Counted from the first letter of the stretch, positions 7,811 through 17,408 are shown. The stretch: 64,000 nt of DNA from an uncultured Eubacterium sp. (GCA_947178105.1 CAMWXD010000011.1:21169-85168); one strand, 5' to 3'. The notes: generated from the letters alone by a model not told the origin. Numbers and translations are program-made.

Positions 7811-8452
7811 CTACAGCTTGGAATACCCGTAGCCATTTACAACCGCCTCGATTTTCGTCCCTTTTTTGCAAAACGGACAATCCGCCTTCGGGAACGCCTG
7901 GTAGCCGATGACATCGTTTCCGTCAAACAAAGACTGTACCCTGACATTATTTACCGTACCGACTGTACTGAAAATCGAACCGATCCCCTCGATCACCCCG
8001 CCGTAATACTGGATGCCTTCCATGCTCCTGCGTATAGTCTCTCCGGTTGTCGTCGTTGCCAAAAGCAGGATGACATGCTTTCCTGCGATCATATGTTTTG
8101 TATTGTCGCGAAAGATCATCTGATTGTCGCGGCTCTCCTCCGGAGAGATCACATATACCGTTTTATGCTGGTTGGTCGAAGAAATATGCTCTTTTTCAAA
8201 CTCCTTGGCAAGAAACGCACCGATCACCTCCGTGCCGTCCATGCACACGACGGTATCCACATAGTTCAGATGCCCGAACTTGTGCGCCAAGATCTTTGCT
8301 GCCTCCTCTGCTTCCGTAATACGTGCCCGGATTCCAGTCACATCGATGTAAAAGTTAATATGCGAATTGCTGGTGGCGAAATGCCCTGGAATTGCGTGCA
8401 GGGCAAGCAGGTTGCTTTCTTTGGAATAAAACTTTACTAATCGCTTTTCCAT
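7811..8452 (-). CDS. Phosphoribosyltransferase-like protein, orotate PRTase family
   Basis: A 213-residue protein of the type I phosphoribosyltransferase fold, resembling orotate phosphoribosyltransferase (PyrE). The core sheet and the region VILLLATTTTGETIRR correspond to the PRPP-binding loop, but the two acidic residues normally found there (VVDDVxTTG) are replaced, so ordinary PRPP chemistry is doubtful. The C terminus carries CPFCKKGTK, a possible half zinc knuckle. AAGGAGCAATACA precedes the ATG. It is the last gene of the topoisomerase IV/dUTPase run, which hints at nucleotide metabolism. It could be a divergent enzyme or a binding protein; I do not assign a substrate. Confidence 0.7.
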   Translation of the reverse strand: MEKRLVKFYSKESNLLALHAIPGHFATSNSHINFYIDVTGIRARITEAEEAAKILAHKFGHLNYVDTVVCMDGTEVIGAFLAKEFEKEHISSTNQHKTVYVISPEESRDNQMIFRDNTKHMIAGKHVILLLATTTTGETIRRSMEGIQYYGGVIEGIGSIFSTVGTVNNVRVQSLFDGNDVIGYQAFPKADCPFCKKGTKIEAVVNGYGYSKL

Positions 8453-8560
8453 TGTATTGCTCCTTCCTTTTGAATCAATCAGGATTCTTTTTCATTTTCT
8501 GCTGCTCATCTTATCTTAGACTGTTTTTGCGGATTTCGCAACTATAAATTCAAGCTTTCC

Positions 8561-9001
8561 CTATTTTTTTCCAGTGCTCCCGATCCCGCCGCGGTCAGGA
8601 TTGCCAAGCTGCTCTGTCTCTTCAAAGATAATCTGCGGCTGATGCCTTTGGATGCGGAACTGGCAGATCCGGTCATTGACCTGGATGTTTGTATCGCGTA
8701 CTGCCAGCGCAGGCATCATCCACAGGTCGTTGTCGCCGCAGTAAGCCTCGTCGATCACGCCCATATGGTTCGTCTGGATAATGCCGAAATTTTTATACGT
8801 TGAGCTTCTTGGCACAATCACCGCTTCATAGCCTTTTGGAAGCTGGATAGAGACGCCAAGGCTGATCAGGCGAAACTCTCCTTTTTTCAGCGTGACGTTT
8901 TCTGCGCTCCTTAAGTCGATCCAGTCGCTCTTTCCGGCAATATAAGCCAGCTTTTCAATTTCCCTGGAATGGTATTTGATTTTCAGTACTTCCTGCTCCA
9001 T
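8561..9001 (-). CDS. dut: dUTP diphosphatase (trimeric type)
   Basis: A 146-residue dUTPase that hydrolyses dUTP to dUMP and pyrophosphate, keeping uracil out of DNA and feeding dTMP synthesis. Conserved motifs are visible: [10 protein letters not shown] (motif 2), [12 protein letters not shown] (motif 3, catalytic Asp), and the C-terminal glycine-rich arm RGGIGSTGK (motif 5). Motif 1 ([10 protein letters not shown]) is somewhat divergent from the usual AGYDL form. Its ATG shares one base with the parC stop codon (TGATG), so the two are translationally coupled. Confidence 0.93.
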   Translation of the reverse strand: MEQEVLKIKYHSREIEKLAYIAGKSDWIDLRSAENVTLKKGEFRLISLGVSIQLPKGYEAVIVPRSSTYKNFGIIQTNHMGVIDEAYCGDNDLWMMPALAVRDTNIQVNDRICQFRIQRHQPQIIFEETEQLGNPDRGGIGSTGKK

Positions 9002-11271
9002 CAGCGTTTTACCCCCTTCGTATCCCTGGATGCGATGCGCAGCCGATTTAACACGACCTTTGCCGGCTCGTATTCTGCTACTTGCTGATCCGGCGCGCCG
9101 TCCCCATTGCCAATCAGATAAATATGCGTCAGCCTGTCGTTTTCCGCAAGGCGCATTCCCCGCACACCGATTGCCGTCTTTTTCTTTTCCGGTATGGAGT
9201 CCGCCTCGATACGCAAAAACATGCCTTTTTCAGACTGCATCACCACTGTTTGAGGAACCGCTTCCTCACCCTCCATTTCAGAAAGCGGGCTGATAAAAAG
9301 AACCTCGTCGCCGTCAGACAGCTTTGCAGCCGCCGTCGTACGCTTGGATACGTCAAATTCTGCGCCGGACACCTGCTTTAGCATCGCAAAAGCGGTGCCA
9401 AACAGCAGCTTCTTATCGGTAATGCAGCTAAGCGGCGCCAAATAGACGCATGTTTCCTGGCTGCTGTCGTAGTTGCTGACATTATCGATCGGCTGGCCCT
9501 TGTCACGGAATTTTCCATACGGCAGGTCTAAGACTTTCAGCATATGGAGCTGCCCTTTGTTTGTAAAAATACAAATCCGGTCGGTATTTTTGCACAGGAA
9601 CACATCTTTGCTTTCGCTGTCGGCAGCTTCTTTATTGCGCTCATATAACGCTACATCCATCGACCTGGCATAGCCGAAGCGGTCGATCAAGACTGCCACC
9701 TCCCTTTCTTCGATTTTATGCTCGACATAGACAGCTTCCGCCACATTGTCGATCACGGTGCGCCTTTGCCTGCCGTATTCTTTTTTCAATGCACGCAGTT
9801 CCTTAATGAGCAATTTTTTCATCGAATCGCGGTTGGACAACAGATCCTCATACAGCGCAATTTTGCGAAGCGTCTCCTCATGGTCTTTCATCAGCGCTTC
9901 GATCTCCAGCCCGATTAAGCGGTACAGGCGCATTTCCAGAATCGCCGTCGCCTGGCGCTCCGTAAAATCCAGCTTTGCGGCACGCTTTTTGGACTGGGCG
10001 CTGCGAAATTTAATATTGCCTGTATCTCCGTTTACCAGGCAGTTTTTGGCTTCTTTGATATTTTTGCTTCCCCGCAAAATCTCAATAATCAGGTCTATGA
10101 CATCGCAAGCGCGTATCAGCCCTTCCTGGATCTCCTTTTTATCCTGCTCCTTTGCCAGCAGGTTGCTGTATTTCCTTGTCGCCAGCTCGTACTGGAACTT
10201 TACATGATGGCGGATGATCGGGACAATGCCCATCGTCTCCGGCTTCCCGTCCGCTACAGAGAGCATATTGACGCCAAACGTATCTTCCAGCTTTGTCTTT
10301 TTGTACAGCAAATTGCATAAATTTTCCACATCGGCGCCGCGGCGAAGCTCCAGCACGATACGGATGCCCTCTTTGGACGACTGGTTCGATATATCTACGA
10401 TATCGTTTGTCTTTTTCGTCTCCACAAGGGCATAGACGTCGTTTAAAAATTTTCCGATATTGGCGCCGATCATCGTATACGGGATCTCGGTAATAACCAG
10501 GCGGTCTTTTCCGCCCTTGCCAGCCTCTACCTCCACCTTGCCGCGGATCTTGATTTTGCCGGTACCGGTCGCATAGATTGCTTGCAGCTCGTCCTGGTTC
10601 GTCACGATCCCTCCAGTCGGAAAATCCGGCCCTTTGATATATTCCATAACCTGCGCCGTGTTGATGTCCGGATTTTTCAGATATGCGATCACCCCGTCGA
10701 TCACTTCGGAAAAATTGTGCGGCGGGATGCTCGTCGCCATGCCGACCGCTATGCCTTCCGCCCCGTTGATCAGCAGGTTCGGCACCTTTACCGGAAGCAC
10801 CGCAGGCTCTTTTTCCGTCTCGTCAAAATTCGGCACAAAATCCACGACATCCTTATCCAGGTCGGCAAGGTAAGCTTCCTGCGTAATTTTTTGCAGCCGT
10901 GCTTCCGTATAACGCATAGCAGCGGCGCCGTCTCCTTCGATCGAGCCGAAATTGCCGTGCCCGTCTACGAGCGGCAGGCCTTTTTTAAACTCCTGCGCCA
11001 TTACCACAAGCGCTTCATAGATCGAGCTGTCGCCATGCGGATGGTATTTACCCATCGTATCTCCGACAATACGCGCGCATTTGCGGTACGGCCTGTCATA
11101 GCGGATGCCAAGCTCATACATATCGTACAGCGTCCGTCGCTGCACCGGCTTTAATCCGTCGCGCACATCCGGCAGCGCCCTTGCAATAATCACGCTCATC
11201 GCGTAGTCAATATAAGATTTCTGCATGATCTCGGAATATTCCGTACGGATCAGGCGGTCTTCTGTCTCCAT
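9001..11271 (-). CDS. parC: Topoisomerase IV subunit A (GyrA/ParC family)
   Basis: A 756-residue type IIA topoisomerase breakage-reunion subunit that relaxes and decatenates DNA. The winged-helix domain holds the quinolone-region motif [12 protein letters not shown] and the catalytic tyrosine in [11 protein letters not shown] coiled coil and a C-terminal beta-propeller follow. I see no GyrA box (QRRGGKG) in the C-terminal domain and the protein is shorter than typical GyrA, which favours ParC. It is encoded 34 bases after the partner B subunit and overlaps dut. In Lachnospiraceae such second gyrase-like pairs are sometimes labelled gyrA; the topoisomerase IV call is inference from these features. 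Confidence 0.9.
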   Translation of the reverse strand: METEDRLIRTEYSEIMQKSYIDYAMSVIIARALPDVRDGLKPVQRRTLYDMYELGIRYDRPYRKCARIVGDTMGKYHPHGDSSIYEALVVMAQEFKKGLPLVDGHGNFGSIEGDGAAAMRYTEARLQKITQEAYLADLDKDVVDFVPNFDETEKEPAVLPVKVPNLLINGAEGIAVGMATSIPPHNFSEVIDGVIAYLKNPDINTAQVMEYIKGPDFPTGGIVTNQDELQAIYATGTGKIKIRGKVEVEAGKGGKDRLVITEIPYTMIGANIGKFLNDVYALVETKKTNDIVDISNQSSKEGIRIVLELRRGADVENLCNLLYKKTKLEDTFGVNMLSVADGKPETMGIVPIIRHHVKFQYELATRKYSNLLAKEQDKKEIQEGLIRACDVIDLIIEILRGSKNIKEAKNCLVNGDTGNIKFRSAQSKKRAAKLDFTERQATAILEMRLYRLIGLEIEALMKDHEETLRKIALYEDLLSNRDSMKKLLIKELRALKKEYGRQRRTVIDNVAEAVYVEHKIEEREVAVLIDRFGYARSMDVALYERNKEAADSESKDVFLCKNTDRICIFTNKGQLHMLKVLDLPYGKFRDKGQPIDNVSNYDSSQETCVYLAPLSCITDKKLLFGTAFAMLKQVSGAEFDVSKRTTAAAKLSDGDEVLFISPLSEMEGEEAVPQTVVMQSEKGMFLRIEADSIPEKKKTAIGVRGMRLAENDRLTHIYLIGNGDGAPDQQVAEYEPAKVVLNRLRIASRDTKGVKR

Positions 11272-11305
11272 ATAATTCCCTTTCTATTTCTGTCATTCCA
11301 TGGTT

Positions 11306-13228
11306 TTAGATATCCAGCTCCGCATCCTGCGCATGTTCATAAATAAATGCCCTGCGCGGCGGCACGTCGTTTCCCATCAGCATTTCAGTTACGTCCGACG
11401 CCATGCGCCCGTCCTCGATCTCCACCTTTTTTAACAGGCGGGTCTTTGGGTCTAACGTCGTCTCCCAAAGCTGCTGCGCGTCCATCTCTCCAAGCCCCTT
11501 ATACCTTTGCAGCGTAAATGCGCCTTTGTGCCGCTTGCGGTATTTTTTCAGCGCTTCGTCGTCGTATAAATATTCCTCTTCGCCTTTGCTCGGCATCGCC
11601 TTGTATAACGGCGGCATCGCGATATACACATGCCCTTCGAAAATAAGCTCCGGCATAAAACGATAAAACAGCGTTAAAAGCAGCGTGGAAATATGCGCGC
11701 CGTCCACATCGGCATCCGCCATAATAATAATCTTATCATACCGCAGCTTGCTGATGTCAAAATCATTGCCATAGCCTTCGGAAAAGCCGCAGCCAAACGC
11801 ATTGATCATCGTCTTGATCTCGGCGTTTGCCAGTACCTTGTCAATGCTTGCCTTTTCCACATTTAAAATCTTGCCCCGGATTGGCATAATCGCCTGGTAC
11901 ATCCGGTTTCTCGCCATCTTTGCCGAGCCTCCGGCAGAATCTCCCTCGACTATAAAAATTTCACACTTTTTTGCATCCCTGGACTCGCAGTTTGCAAGCT
12001 TGCCGTTTGAATCAAAGGAAAATTTTTGCTTGGACAGCAGGTTTGTCTTTGCTTTTTCTTCAGTTTTACGGATTTTTGCAGCCTTTTCCGCACAGCTTAT
12101 AACTGCCTTTAACGATTCCAGGTTTTTGTCAAAATAAAGCTGGACTTCTTCGCTGGCAATCTTTGCCACTGCGCGCGACGCGTCCTGGTTATCCAGCTTG
12201 GTCTTGGTCTGTCCCTCAAAGCGCGGGTCTGGATGCTTAATCGAAATCACCGCCGTCATGCCGTTGCGGACATCAGCGCCGGTAAAGTTTGCATCCTTTT
12301 CCTTTAAAATCCCAAGCTCTCTTGCATACTGGTTGATGACAGTCGTAAAGATCGTCTTAAACCCGGTAATATGCGTACCGCCCTCTGCATTGTATATATT
12401 GTTGCAAAAGCCCATAATATTTTCATGAAATTCATTCGTATACTGGAATGCCGCCTCTACCGTAATGCCGTCTGTCTCCCCTTTGAAATAGACAACGTCA
12501 TGGATCGTCTCACTCTTGCGGTTTAAGTCTTTTACAAAGCCGATAATCCCATCCGGCTCCCGATACTCGATATGCTCTACAATCTCGCCGCGCCTGTCCT
12601 CAAAAATAATCGTAAGCTGCGGATTTAAGTACGCCGTCTCATGCATCCGGCTTTTGACCTCGTCCCCTTTAAACCGGGTCTTTTCAAATATCTCCGGGTC
12701 TGGCAGGAAATTGATTTTCGTCCCTGTCTGCTTTGTCCTGCCGATTTTAGGCAGCATACCGCCTTCCAGGCTGATCACTGGATTGCCGCGCTCATAGCGG
12801 TCATGATGGATATAACCCTCCCTGCTGATCTGTACATCCAGATACACAGACAGCGCATTGACCACCGAAGAACCTACCCCGTGCAGGCCGCCGCTTGTCT
12901 TATATGCCGCATTGTCAAATTTTCCGCCCGCATGAAGCGTGGAAAAGACGACACGCGCTGCCGGGACGCCCTTTTGATGCATCCCGACCGGAATCCCGCG
13001 CCCGTTATCCTCTACCGTACACGAGCCGTCCGCCTCCAGCGTGACCCGGATCGTATCACAGGCGCCTGCCAGATGCTCGTCTACCGCATTATCTACAATC
13101 TCGTATATTAAATGGTTCAGCCCCTTGCGGGACACGCTGCCGATATACATGCCCGGCCTTTTGCGGACAGCCTCAAGCCCTTCCAGGACGGAAATGCTGC
13201 CCTCGTCGTATACTTCTTTTTTCGCCAT
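11306..13228 (-). CDS. parE: Topoisomerase IV subunit B (GyrB/ParE family)
   Basis: A 640-residue GHKL ATPase subunit. The N-terminal ATP site shows EIVDNAVDE and EDNGRGIPVG, with HAGGKFDNAAYKTSGGLHGVG as the lid. The TOPRIM domain has EGDSAGGSAK and DADVDGAHI, the Mg2+-binding acidic residues, and the C-terminal tower region ends in QRYKGLGEM. Encoded first in the run with parC, dut and the phosphoribosyltransferase-like gene. A strong promoter lies just upstream. Sequence alone cannot completely separate ParE from GyrB; pairing with a GyrA-box-lacking A subunit supports ParE. Confidence 0.92.
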   Translation of the reverse strand: MAKKEVYDEGSISVLEGLEAVRKRPGMYIGSVSRKGLNHLIYEIVDNAVDEHLAGACDTIRVTLEADGSCTVEDNGRGIPVGMHQKGVPAARVVFSTLHAGGKFDNAAYKTSGGLHGVGSSVVNALSVYLDVQISREGYIHHDRYERGNPVISLEGGMLPKIGRTKQTGTKINFLPDPEIFEKTRFKGDEVKSRMHETAYLNPQLTIIFEDRRGEIVEHIEYREPDGIIGFVKDLNRKSETIHDVVYFKGETDGITVEAAFQYTNEFHENIMGFCNNIYNAEGGTHITGFKTIFTTVINQYARELGILKEKDANFTGADVRNGMTAVISIKHPDPRFEGQTKTKLDNQDASRAVAKIASEEVQLYFDKNLESLKAVISCAEKAAKIRKTEEKAKTNLLSKQKFSFDSNGKLANCESRDAKKCEIFIVEGDSAGGSAKMARNRMYQAIMPIRGKILNVEKASIDKVLANAEIKTMINAFGCGFSEGYGNDFDISKLRYDKIIIMADADVDGAHISTLLLTLFYRFMPELIFEGHVYIAMPPLYKAMPSKGEEEYLYDDEALKKYRKRHKGAFTLQRYKGLGEMDAQQLWETTLDPKTRLLKKVEIEDGRMASDVTEMLMGNDVPPRRAFIYEHAQDAELDI

Positions 13229-13260
13229 GTTTCTTACTCCTTAACTAACGGAATCGTTCG

Positions 13261-13297
13261 TTCTGCCTGCGCACAGAGCACTTGGCAGCAGGCAGAA
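13261..13297. repeat. Inverted repeat in the parE leader
   Basis: TTCTGCCTGC and GCAGGCAGAA, ten-base perfect arms separated by 17 bases, lie between the parE promoter and its start codon. In RNA it would form a stable hairpin in the 5' untranslated region. It has no run of T after it, so attenuation is only a possibility. Confidence 0.6.
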
Positions 13298-13312
13298 GTT
13301 CAAACATGCTAT

Positions 13313-13342
13313 AGTATACCACATATTTTGAAAAAATGTAAA
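13313..13342 (-). promoter_or_regulatory. Promoter of the parE-parC-dut run
   Basis: On the minus strand TTTACA (13337-13342), 18 bases, then TATACT (13313-13318) with an extended TGG before the -10. It lies about 90 bases upstream of parE. Confidence 0.78.
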
Positions 13343-13367
13343 TAATTTTTTCGAATATTTGTTCGAT

Positions 13368-14291
13368 TTACTTCATGCCCCACACGACCTTCGTATCCCT
13401 TTTGATCAAAGTCCCGTCCTTTGCAGCACAAAAGCTTTCCAATACCCCTTCCGATTCCTGCGTATTTTCACAAATTTCCCTGAAAACCTCTTTCTCTCCC
13501 GCCGGGCTTTCTTTTTCCGTTTCCACAAGAATATACGCCGTTTCTGCCTGTGCATGGAAGGTGTCCGGCACTTCTTCAGGTTTATATGCCTGCTTTTTTA
13601 ACATTTGGTGCTCTGCGTCCATCTGGCAGAGCGCTATCTTTACCGGACGGTACATTGTTTGAAACCTCACGGTAACGTTCGTCCTTTTCACCTTCGTCTT
13701 TCCGTCTACAGTCTGGCTGATCTCACCTGAAAGCGTAGCGGACACCTGCTCTCCTTCTACCGCTTCCCCTCCTGTCTGCAACAGATATCCCGAACCAGGC
13801 AGGGCATAGAACTCCTCGTCCGGTGTCTGATAGACCGGATTGACATAAAAATGAAATTCCTTCTCCGGCTTCCCATACGGCAATACATAGATCGTCCCCG
13901 ACAAGCCGATGGTTTCCTCCTCATCCGATTCAGATACAGAAAAATCCCGCTCACCGATCTTTGCATCGACCACATTATCCCGATAGCTATGCCCATCTGG
14001 CGCGGTCCAAAACGGGGCAAAAAAACGGATGCCTTCGCTCCCTGGAAAAGAAATGCTCCAGTCCGAAGAATCCTCGCTGCCGTTTTTTACGATCGAAGCA
14101 TAGAGCCTGTTCTGGAAGTCTGGCAAATCCTCATCCGAAAACTGCTCTACGTCTATCACCTCCTGCGTAATATACGCACCGATCATCCGGTCTTCCTCCT
14201 TGTCCTCCCCGCCATCCGGCACCGCAAGCGAGCAAGCGCTCAAAAGCATGGCAGGAAGCAGCAGGGAAAAAATACGAAATAGATTCCTCAT
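13368..14291 (-). CDS. Uncharacterised lipoprotein
   Basis: A 307-residue secreted protein with a lipoprotein signal peptide ending in the lipobox LLSAC (cysteine about residue 20). I start at MRNLFRIF because AAAGGAGAGG precedes it; the track's start adds 19 residues without a binding site. The mature part is acidic and rich in beta-strand-like segments, without a family I recognise. It is encoded immediately after the small HTH gene and the DUF2975-type gene on the same strand, with about 57 bases between, so it may belong to the same transcript. Surface location is inferred from the lipobox; function is unknown. Confidence 0.75.
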   Translation of the reverse strand: MRNLFRIFSLLLPAMLLSACSLAVPDGGEDKEEDRMIGAYITQEVIDVEQFSDEDLPDFQNRLYASIVKNGSEDSSDWSISFPGSEGIRFFAPFWTAPDGHSYRDNVVDAKIGERDFSVSESDEEETIGLSGTIYVLPYGKPEKEFHFYVNPVYQTPDEEFYALPGSGYLLQTGGEAVEGEQVSATLSGEISQTVDGKTKVKRTNVTVRFQTMYRPVKIALCQMDAEHQMLKKQAYKPEEVPDTFHAQAETAYILVETEKESPAGEKEVFREICENTQESEGVLESFCAAKDGTLIKRDTKVVWGMK

Positions 14292-14348
14292 AGTATTCCT
14301 CTCCTTTCTTAACGATCTGTGCGGAAATAACTTGACTTGACTTTTCAC

Positions 14349-14570
14349 CTAATCAACATCCTCAAGATTCCCATCAAATTTCAAAATATCCCCGACCTCA
14401 CACTGCAAAAAGTAGCAGATCCGGTTGATCGTATGGAACCGGACGCCCTTTGCTTTGCCGCTGCGCAGCACCGACAGGTTTGCCTCGGTAATATTGACCA
14501 GCCTGCACAGCTCCTTTGAGGTCATCCCCCGCTCTTTTAACACTTCCTCCAGACAAACTCTAATCCCCAT
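14349..14570 (-). CDS. Small Cro/C1-type HTH regulator (YozG-like)
   Basis: A 73-residue, single-domain helix-turn-helix protein: LEEVLKERGMTSKELCRLVNI then a recognition helix region EANLSVLRSGKAKGVRFHTIN, ending in DILKF. This minimal Xre/YozG type is usually paired with a DUF2975 membrane protein and thought to regulate its own operon; the same pairing is seen here. AGGTGG is better spaced for the second ATG, so I start at MGIRV. A 13-base inverted repeat over the upstream promoter is its likely target. Confidence 0.9.
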   Translation of the reverse strand: MGIRVCLEEVLKERGMTSKELCRLVNITEANLSVLRSGKAKGVRFHTINRICYFLQCEVGDILKFDGNLEDVD

Positions 14571-14594
14571 CATTCCACCTGCCCAAAAGCCTGT

Positions 14595-15578
14595 TTATAT
14601 AAACAAATCATTGTCCTGCTTCAAGCTCTGTGCTTCCTGAATATAACGCACCGCCAGCAGAACTGCCACTACAAACAATACTGAAGCGACAGGCACCGTA
14701 ACCGTAATATGAACCTGGTAAAGCCTGTTTCCTGCCGCAAGCTGCAAAATATTAAATATGACGCCTGTTACCACAGTTGCCGCCAGCGCCTTTGCGCAGC
14801 ACCCTGCAAGCCGCGCCGCCGCCAAAACTGCCCCGTCAGAATACCGGTCTTTTTGCAGTTCTCTGACAAAAAGCACCGCCAGGCGGATAATCAAAAGATC
14901 CAGGACATACGGCAATGCACGCACGATAAATTGCAGTACCAAAAAGACATAGCTCCATGTCAAAGATAAGGAGGACACATAGGGGCGCGTCCCCATGCGA
15001 TATCCCATCTGGGGGCGCATCTCTCGCAATGCCTGTATCGAAGAAAGCAGTTCCTCAAAGTATTTCCCAAAGACCGCATAGACAAAAATCACAGCCAAAA
15101 GCCCAAGCAGGCGCAGCAGCCCCTGGTACAGCCTGCCGGCATCCGCAGCAGCATACGCGTGCAGCGCCCGAAGCGCCAGATAGCCAAACAATGCAGAGTA
15201 AAACACAGCCCCCGGCATCCATTTGGCGCTTTCTGATGCAGCAAGCCCAAGCAGTCCAGGATTCACCGCATAATAAAGTACCAGATATAAAAGGACGCTA
15301 AGCCCCGGCAGCAGCAAGTCAATCCTGCAAGCTTTTTTACACAGGCGCAGCAGAACATAGGCTGCACACGGAACCAGCCCAAGCAGCACATACAATGCGA
15401 CGGCAGCCGTGTTTCCTGCCTCTGACGAGAGCGAAAGCGTGCGGAGTGCCTGCCCGAGCTGCTCAAACGGCGCCGCTGATCTGAAAAGCACGCCTGAAAA
15501 CTGGATGTGCAGCACGCCCGCACACAACAAAGCGGCAGCTTCCAGTAAAAGGACACAGATATATTTGCGGTCTTTCAT
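14595..15578 (-). CDS. DUF2975-like multi-pass membrane protein
   Basis: A 327-residue very hydrophobic protein with about seven or eight predicted membrane segments. The C-terminal end AQSLKQDNDLFI resembles the conserved tail of DUF2975 proteins, and the pairing with a YozG-type HTH gene supports that family. The N-terminal part is longer than the usual DUF2975 core (about 150-200 residues), so this could be an expanded relative. Its function is not known; regulation of membrane state or sensing for the HTH partner is speculation. Encoded first in its run, behind a promoter with a large palindrome. Confidence 0.65.
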   Translation of the reverse strand: MKDRKYICVLLLEAAALLCAGVLHIQFSGVLFRSAAPFEQLGQALRTLSLSSEAGNTAAVALYVLLGLVPCAAYVLLRLCKKACRIDLLLPGLSVLLYLVLYYAVNPGLLGLAASESAKWMPGAVFYSALFGYLALRALHAYAAADAGRLYQGLLRLLGLLAVIFVYAVFGKYFEELLSSIQALREMRPQMGYRMGTRPYVSSLSLTWSYVFLVLQFIVRALPYVLDLLIIRLAVLFVRELQKDRYSDGAVLAAARLAGCCAKALAATVVTGVIFNILQLAAGNRLYQVHITVTVPVASVLFVVAVLLAVRYIQEAQSLKQDNDLFI

Positions 15579-15631
15579 TTCCTCATCCCCTTTAAAAAGA
15601 AAGCAAAAACAAGTTTTATAATTATTGTTTT

Positions 15632-15676
15632 ACGATAATTTTATATTTATTGTAGCATAAAATTATCGTTTGTCAA
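15632..15676 (-). promoter_or_regulatory. Promoter and palindromic operator of the DUF2975/HTH operon
   Basis: On the minus strand TTGACA (15671-15676), 16 bases, TACAAT (15649-15654). A perfect 13-base inverted repeat, ACGATAATTTTAT and ATAAAATTATCGT separated by 12 bases (15632-15669), flanks the -10. The placement suggests repression by the HTH protein encoded downstream. Confidence 0.8.
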
Positions 15677-15689
15677 TAATTTTTTCGTT

Positions 15690-15729
15690 AAAAAGCACAG
15701 GGGCTGTCAGGAAATGACAACCCCTGTGC
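15690..15729 (-). terminator. Strong terminator of the der-plsY-gpsA-fol-CPBP run
   Basis: GCACAGGGG-TGTCA pairs with TGACA-CCCCTGTGC; on the minus strand the stem is followed by TTTTTAACG. It lies about 40 bases after the CPBP protease gene. Confidence 0.92.
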
Positions 15730-15766
15730 AAACTGCTGCACAGTTTCCGAAGTCTGCCTTCAGCTA

Positions 15767-16591
15767 TTATTTTCTTTCCTGCCGCTCTCTTAGCATCATC
15801 CGGTTCCCATAAGACAAAAAAATCCCCATCAGCACAAGGCACAGCGCAGTGGCTGCATACAGCCTGCTTCCGCTTTGATTTAGCACCTCCAGCCAGTCTG
15901 TCTCCGTCCAGAGCACCGATACCAGGTTTGCCGCCATATGCGCCGCTGCCGCCGCTAACAGGCTTCCCGTCTGGTACACGATATGCGCTAACAGGATGCC
16001 AAGCACAAACGCATAGACGCACTGCACCAGGTTCAAATGCAAAATGCCAAACAGCAATGCCGACAGCGCCGCCGCCACAGCCTCGCGGTACTGCGCGCGA
16101 AGCCTTTGGTAGACGAAACCTCGGTATACCAGCTCTTCTGCCAGCGGCCCGACCACACACAGCGTCAGGATCTCAAGCCCCAGGTCATGGTTGTAAAAGA
16201 CCTGCACAACCTCCCAGTAGCCAGACGACCGGTTCCTGACAAACGACAGGATCATCGAAAACAGGTAATTATTGACAATCCCGCACATCACAACTGCCAT
16301 CACATAACAAAAAGAAGCCGGATACCGGTAAATCCCCTTTTTCCGGCTTTTTAGCCGGATTCCTGCCCGGTATGCATACCAGCCGAAAACCAGCAGGCAT
16401 ACTAAGACAGACACCGCCTGCATCCATAGCCTGGATGCAGATTTTGACGCAAACAGCCCGCTCCATGCGCACAGGCTGTATACCGCATTCGACAGGGCCG
16501 TATAAAGCAGCGCCGGCGCTGCTGCATACAAAAGTCCTTTCCATGTATATCTTTTGTTTACGCCGCCGGCACTGCCTTTATAACCAGTCAT
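15767..16591 (-). CDS. CPBP-family intramembrane metalloprotease
   Basis: A 274-residue membrane protein with about eight hydrophobic segments. Active-site motifs of the CPBP (CAAX protease and bacteriocin-processing, Abi) family are in place: EELVYRGFVY, FGILHLNLVQ and HMAANL. Family members cleave prenylated or membrane substrates or act in bacteriocin immunity; the substrate here is unknown. Its ATG lies inside the 3' end of folBK (14-base overlap), so it is co-translated with folate genes although no functional link is obvious. A strong terminator follows. Confidence 0.92.
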   Translation of the reverse strand: MTGYKGSAGGVNKRYTWKGLLYAAAPALLYTALSNAVYSLCAWSGLFASKSASRLWMQAVSVLVCLLVFGWYAYRAGIRLKSRKKGIYRYPASFCYVMAVVMCGIVNNYLFSMILSFVRNRSSGYWEVVQVFYNHDLGLEILTLCVVGPLAEELVYRGFVYQRLRAQYREAVAAALSALLFGILHLNLVQCVYAFVLGILLAHIVYQTGSLLAAAAAHMAANLVSVLWTETDWLEVLNQSGSRLYAATALCLVLMGIFLSYGNRMMLRERQERK

Positions 16592-17408
16592 CGTCTTTTA
16601 CCAGCCCGTCGTACAACTGCTGTACCGTTTTATGCAGGATCGGATGCTGATACCACGAGGCAATCTCACAAAGCGGCTCCAGGACAAAGCTGCGGTTATG
16701 CATATCTGCATGAGGAATCGTCAGATCCGGCATATTGACTGTCACATGGTCATAAAATATAATATCCAGATCCAGCGTACGCGGCCCCCAGTGCACCTGC
16801 CTCGTCCTTCCCGCATGTGCTTCGATCTCATGCAGCTTATCTAATAACTGCTGCGGGTTCAATACGGTTTCCACACGTATCACACAGTTTAAAAACGGAT
16901 TTTGCTCCACGCCCCCATAAGGCTCTGTTTCTATTATACTTGACTGCTCGCATACTTTACAGCTATCCAGTGCGTCCAGCTCTCGGATGCCCTGTGTTAA
17001 ATACGCCTGCCTGTCTCCCATATTAGACCCCAGTGCCAAATAGACGCTGTGCCGCGTCCGGTCTACGGACACACAGACATTTTTGATCGGCAGCCCAATC
17101 GGCGCCCATGGTTTTTTCACTTTAATCCGTATTTTTTTAATCTGGCTATATTTTAATAAAATCTCTTCCGCCAGATGCTCCGCCGCAGCTTCAATCAGCT
17201 TAAACGTATGCGACTGCATATATTTTGTCACAAAATGACAGATCTTTCCGTAATCAATCGTATGTTCCAGACTATCCGCCTGCCCGGCCTTGGACAAATC
17301 CAAATCGATATAAACAGACACTAAAAACTGCTGCCCCAAAATGTTTTCTTCCATATATACGCCATGTTTTGCGTATATGCTAAGGTCCTGAATAATAATC
17401 TGATCCAT
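16578..17408 (-). CDS. folBK: Bifunctional dihydroneopterin aldolase / HPPK (FolB-FolK fusion)
   Basis: A 276-residue fusion of two consecutive folate enzymes. Residues 1 to about 118 are dihydroneopterin aldolase (LSIYAKHGVYMEEN with the conserved glutamate, later VKKPWAP); the rest is 6-hydroxymethyl-dihydropterin pyrophosphokinase (YLALGSNMGDR, then RTLDLDIIFYD with the metal-binding aspartates). The product goes to FolP, encoded just upstream. I start at MDQIII because GAGGGGAGTTTT precedes it; the track start lies inside folP. The fusion is common in Clostridia. Confidence 0.96.
   Translation of the reverse strand: MDQIIIQDLSIYAKHGVYMEENILGQQFLVSVYIDLDLSKAGQADSLEHTIDYGKICHFVTKYMQSHTFKLIEAAAEHLAEEILLKYSQIKKIRIKVKKPWAPIGLPIKNVCVSVDRTRHSVYLALGSNMGDRQAYLTQGIRELDALDSCKVCEQSSIIETEPYGGVEQNPFLNCVIRVETVLNPQQLLDKLHEIEAHAGRTRQVHWGPRTLDLDIIFYDHVTVNMPDLTIPHADMHNRSFVLEPLCEIASWYQHPILHKTVQQLYDGLVKDDDWL

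Noticed and set aside
7721-8440. A 239-residue plus-strand ORF
   Set aside because: Antisense to the phosphoribosyltransferase-like gene, which has a clear start signal, terminator and recognisable fold.
9001-13228. Calling the topoisomerase pair gyrA/gyrB
   Set aside because: The A subunit lacks a recognisable GyrA box and is short, so ParC/ParE is preferred, although the assignment is not absolute.
15663-16160. A 165-residue minus-strand ORF
   Set aside because: Out of frame with the CPBP protease, whose motifs are in the other frame, and it runs through the terminator.
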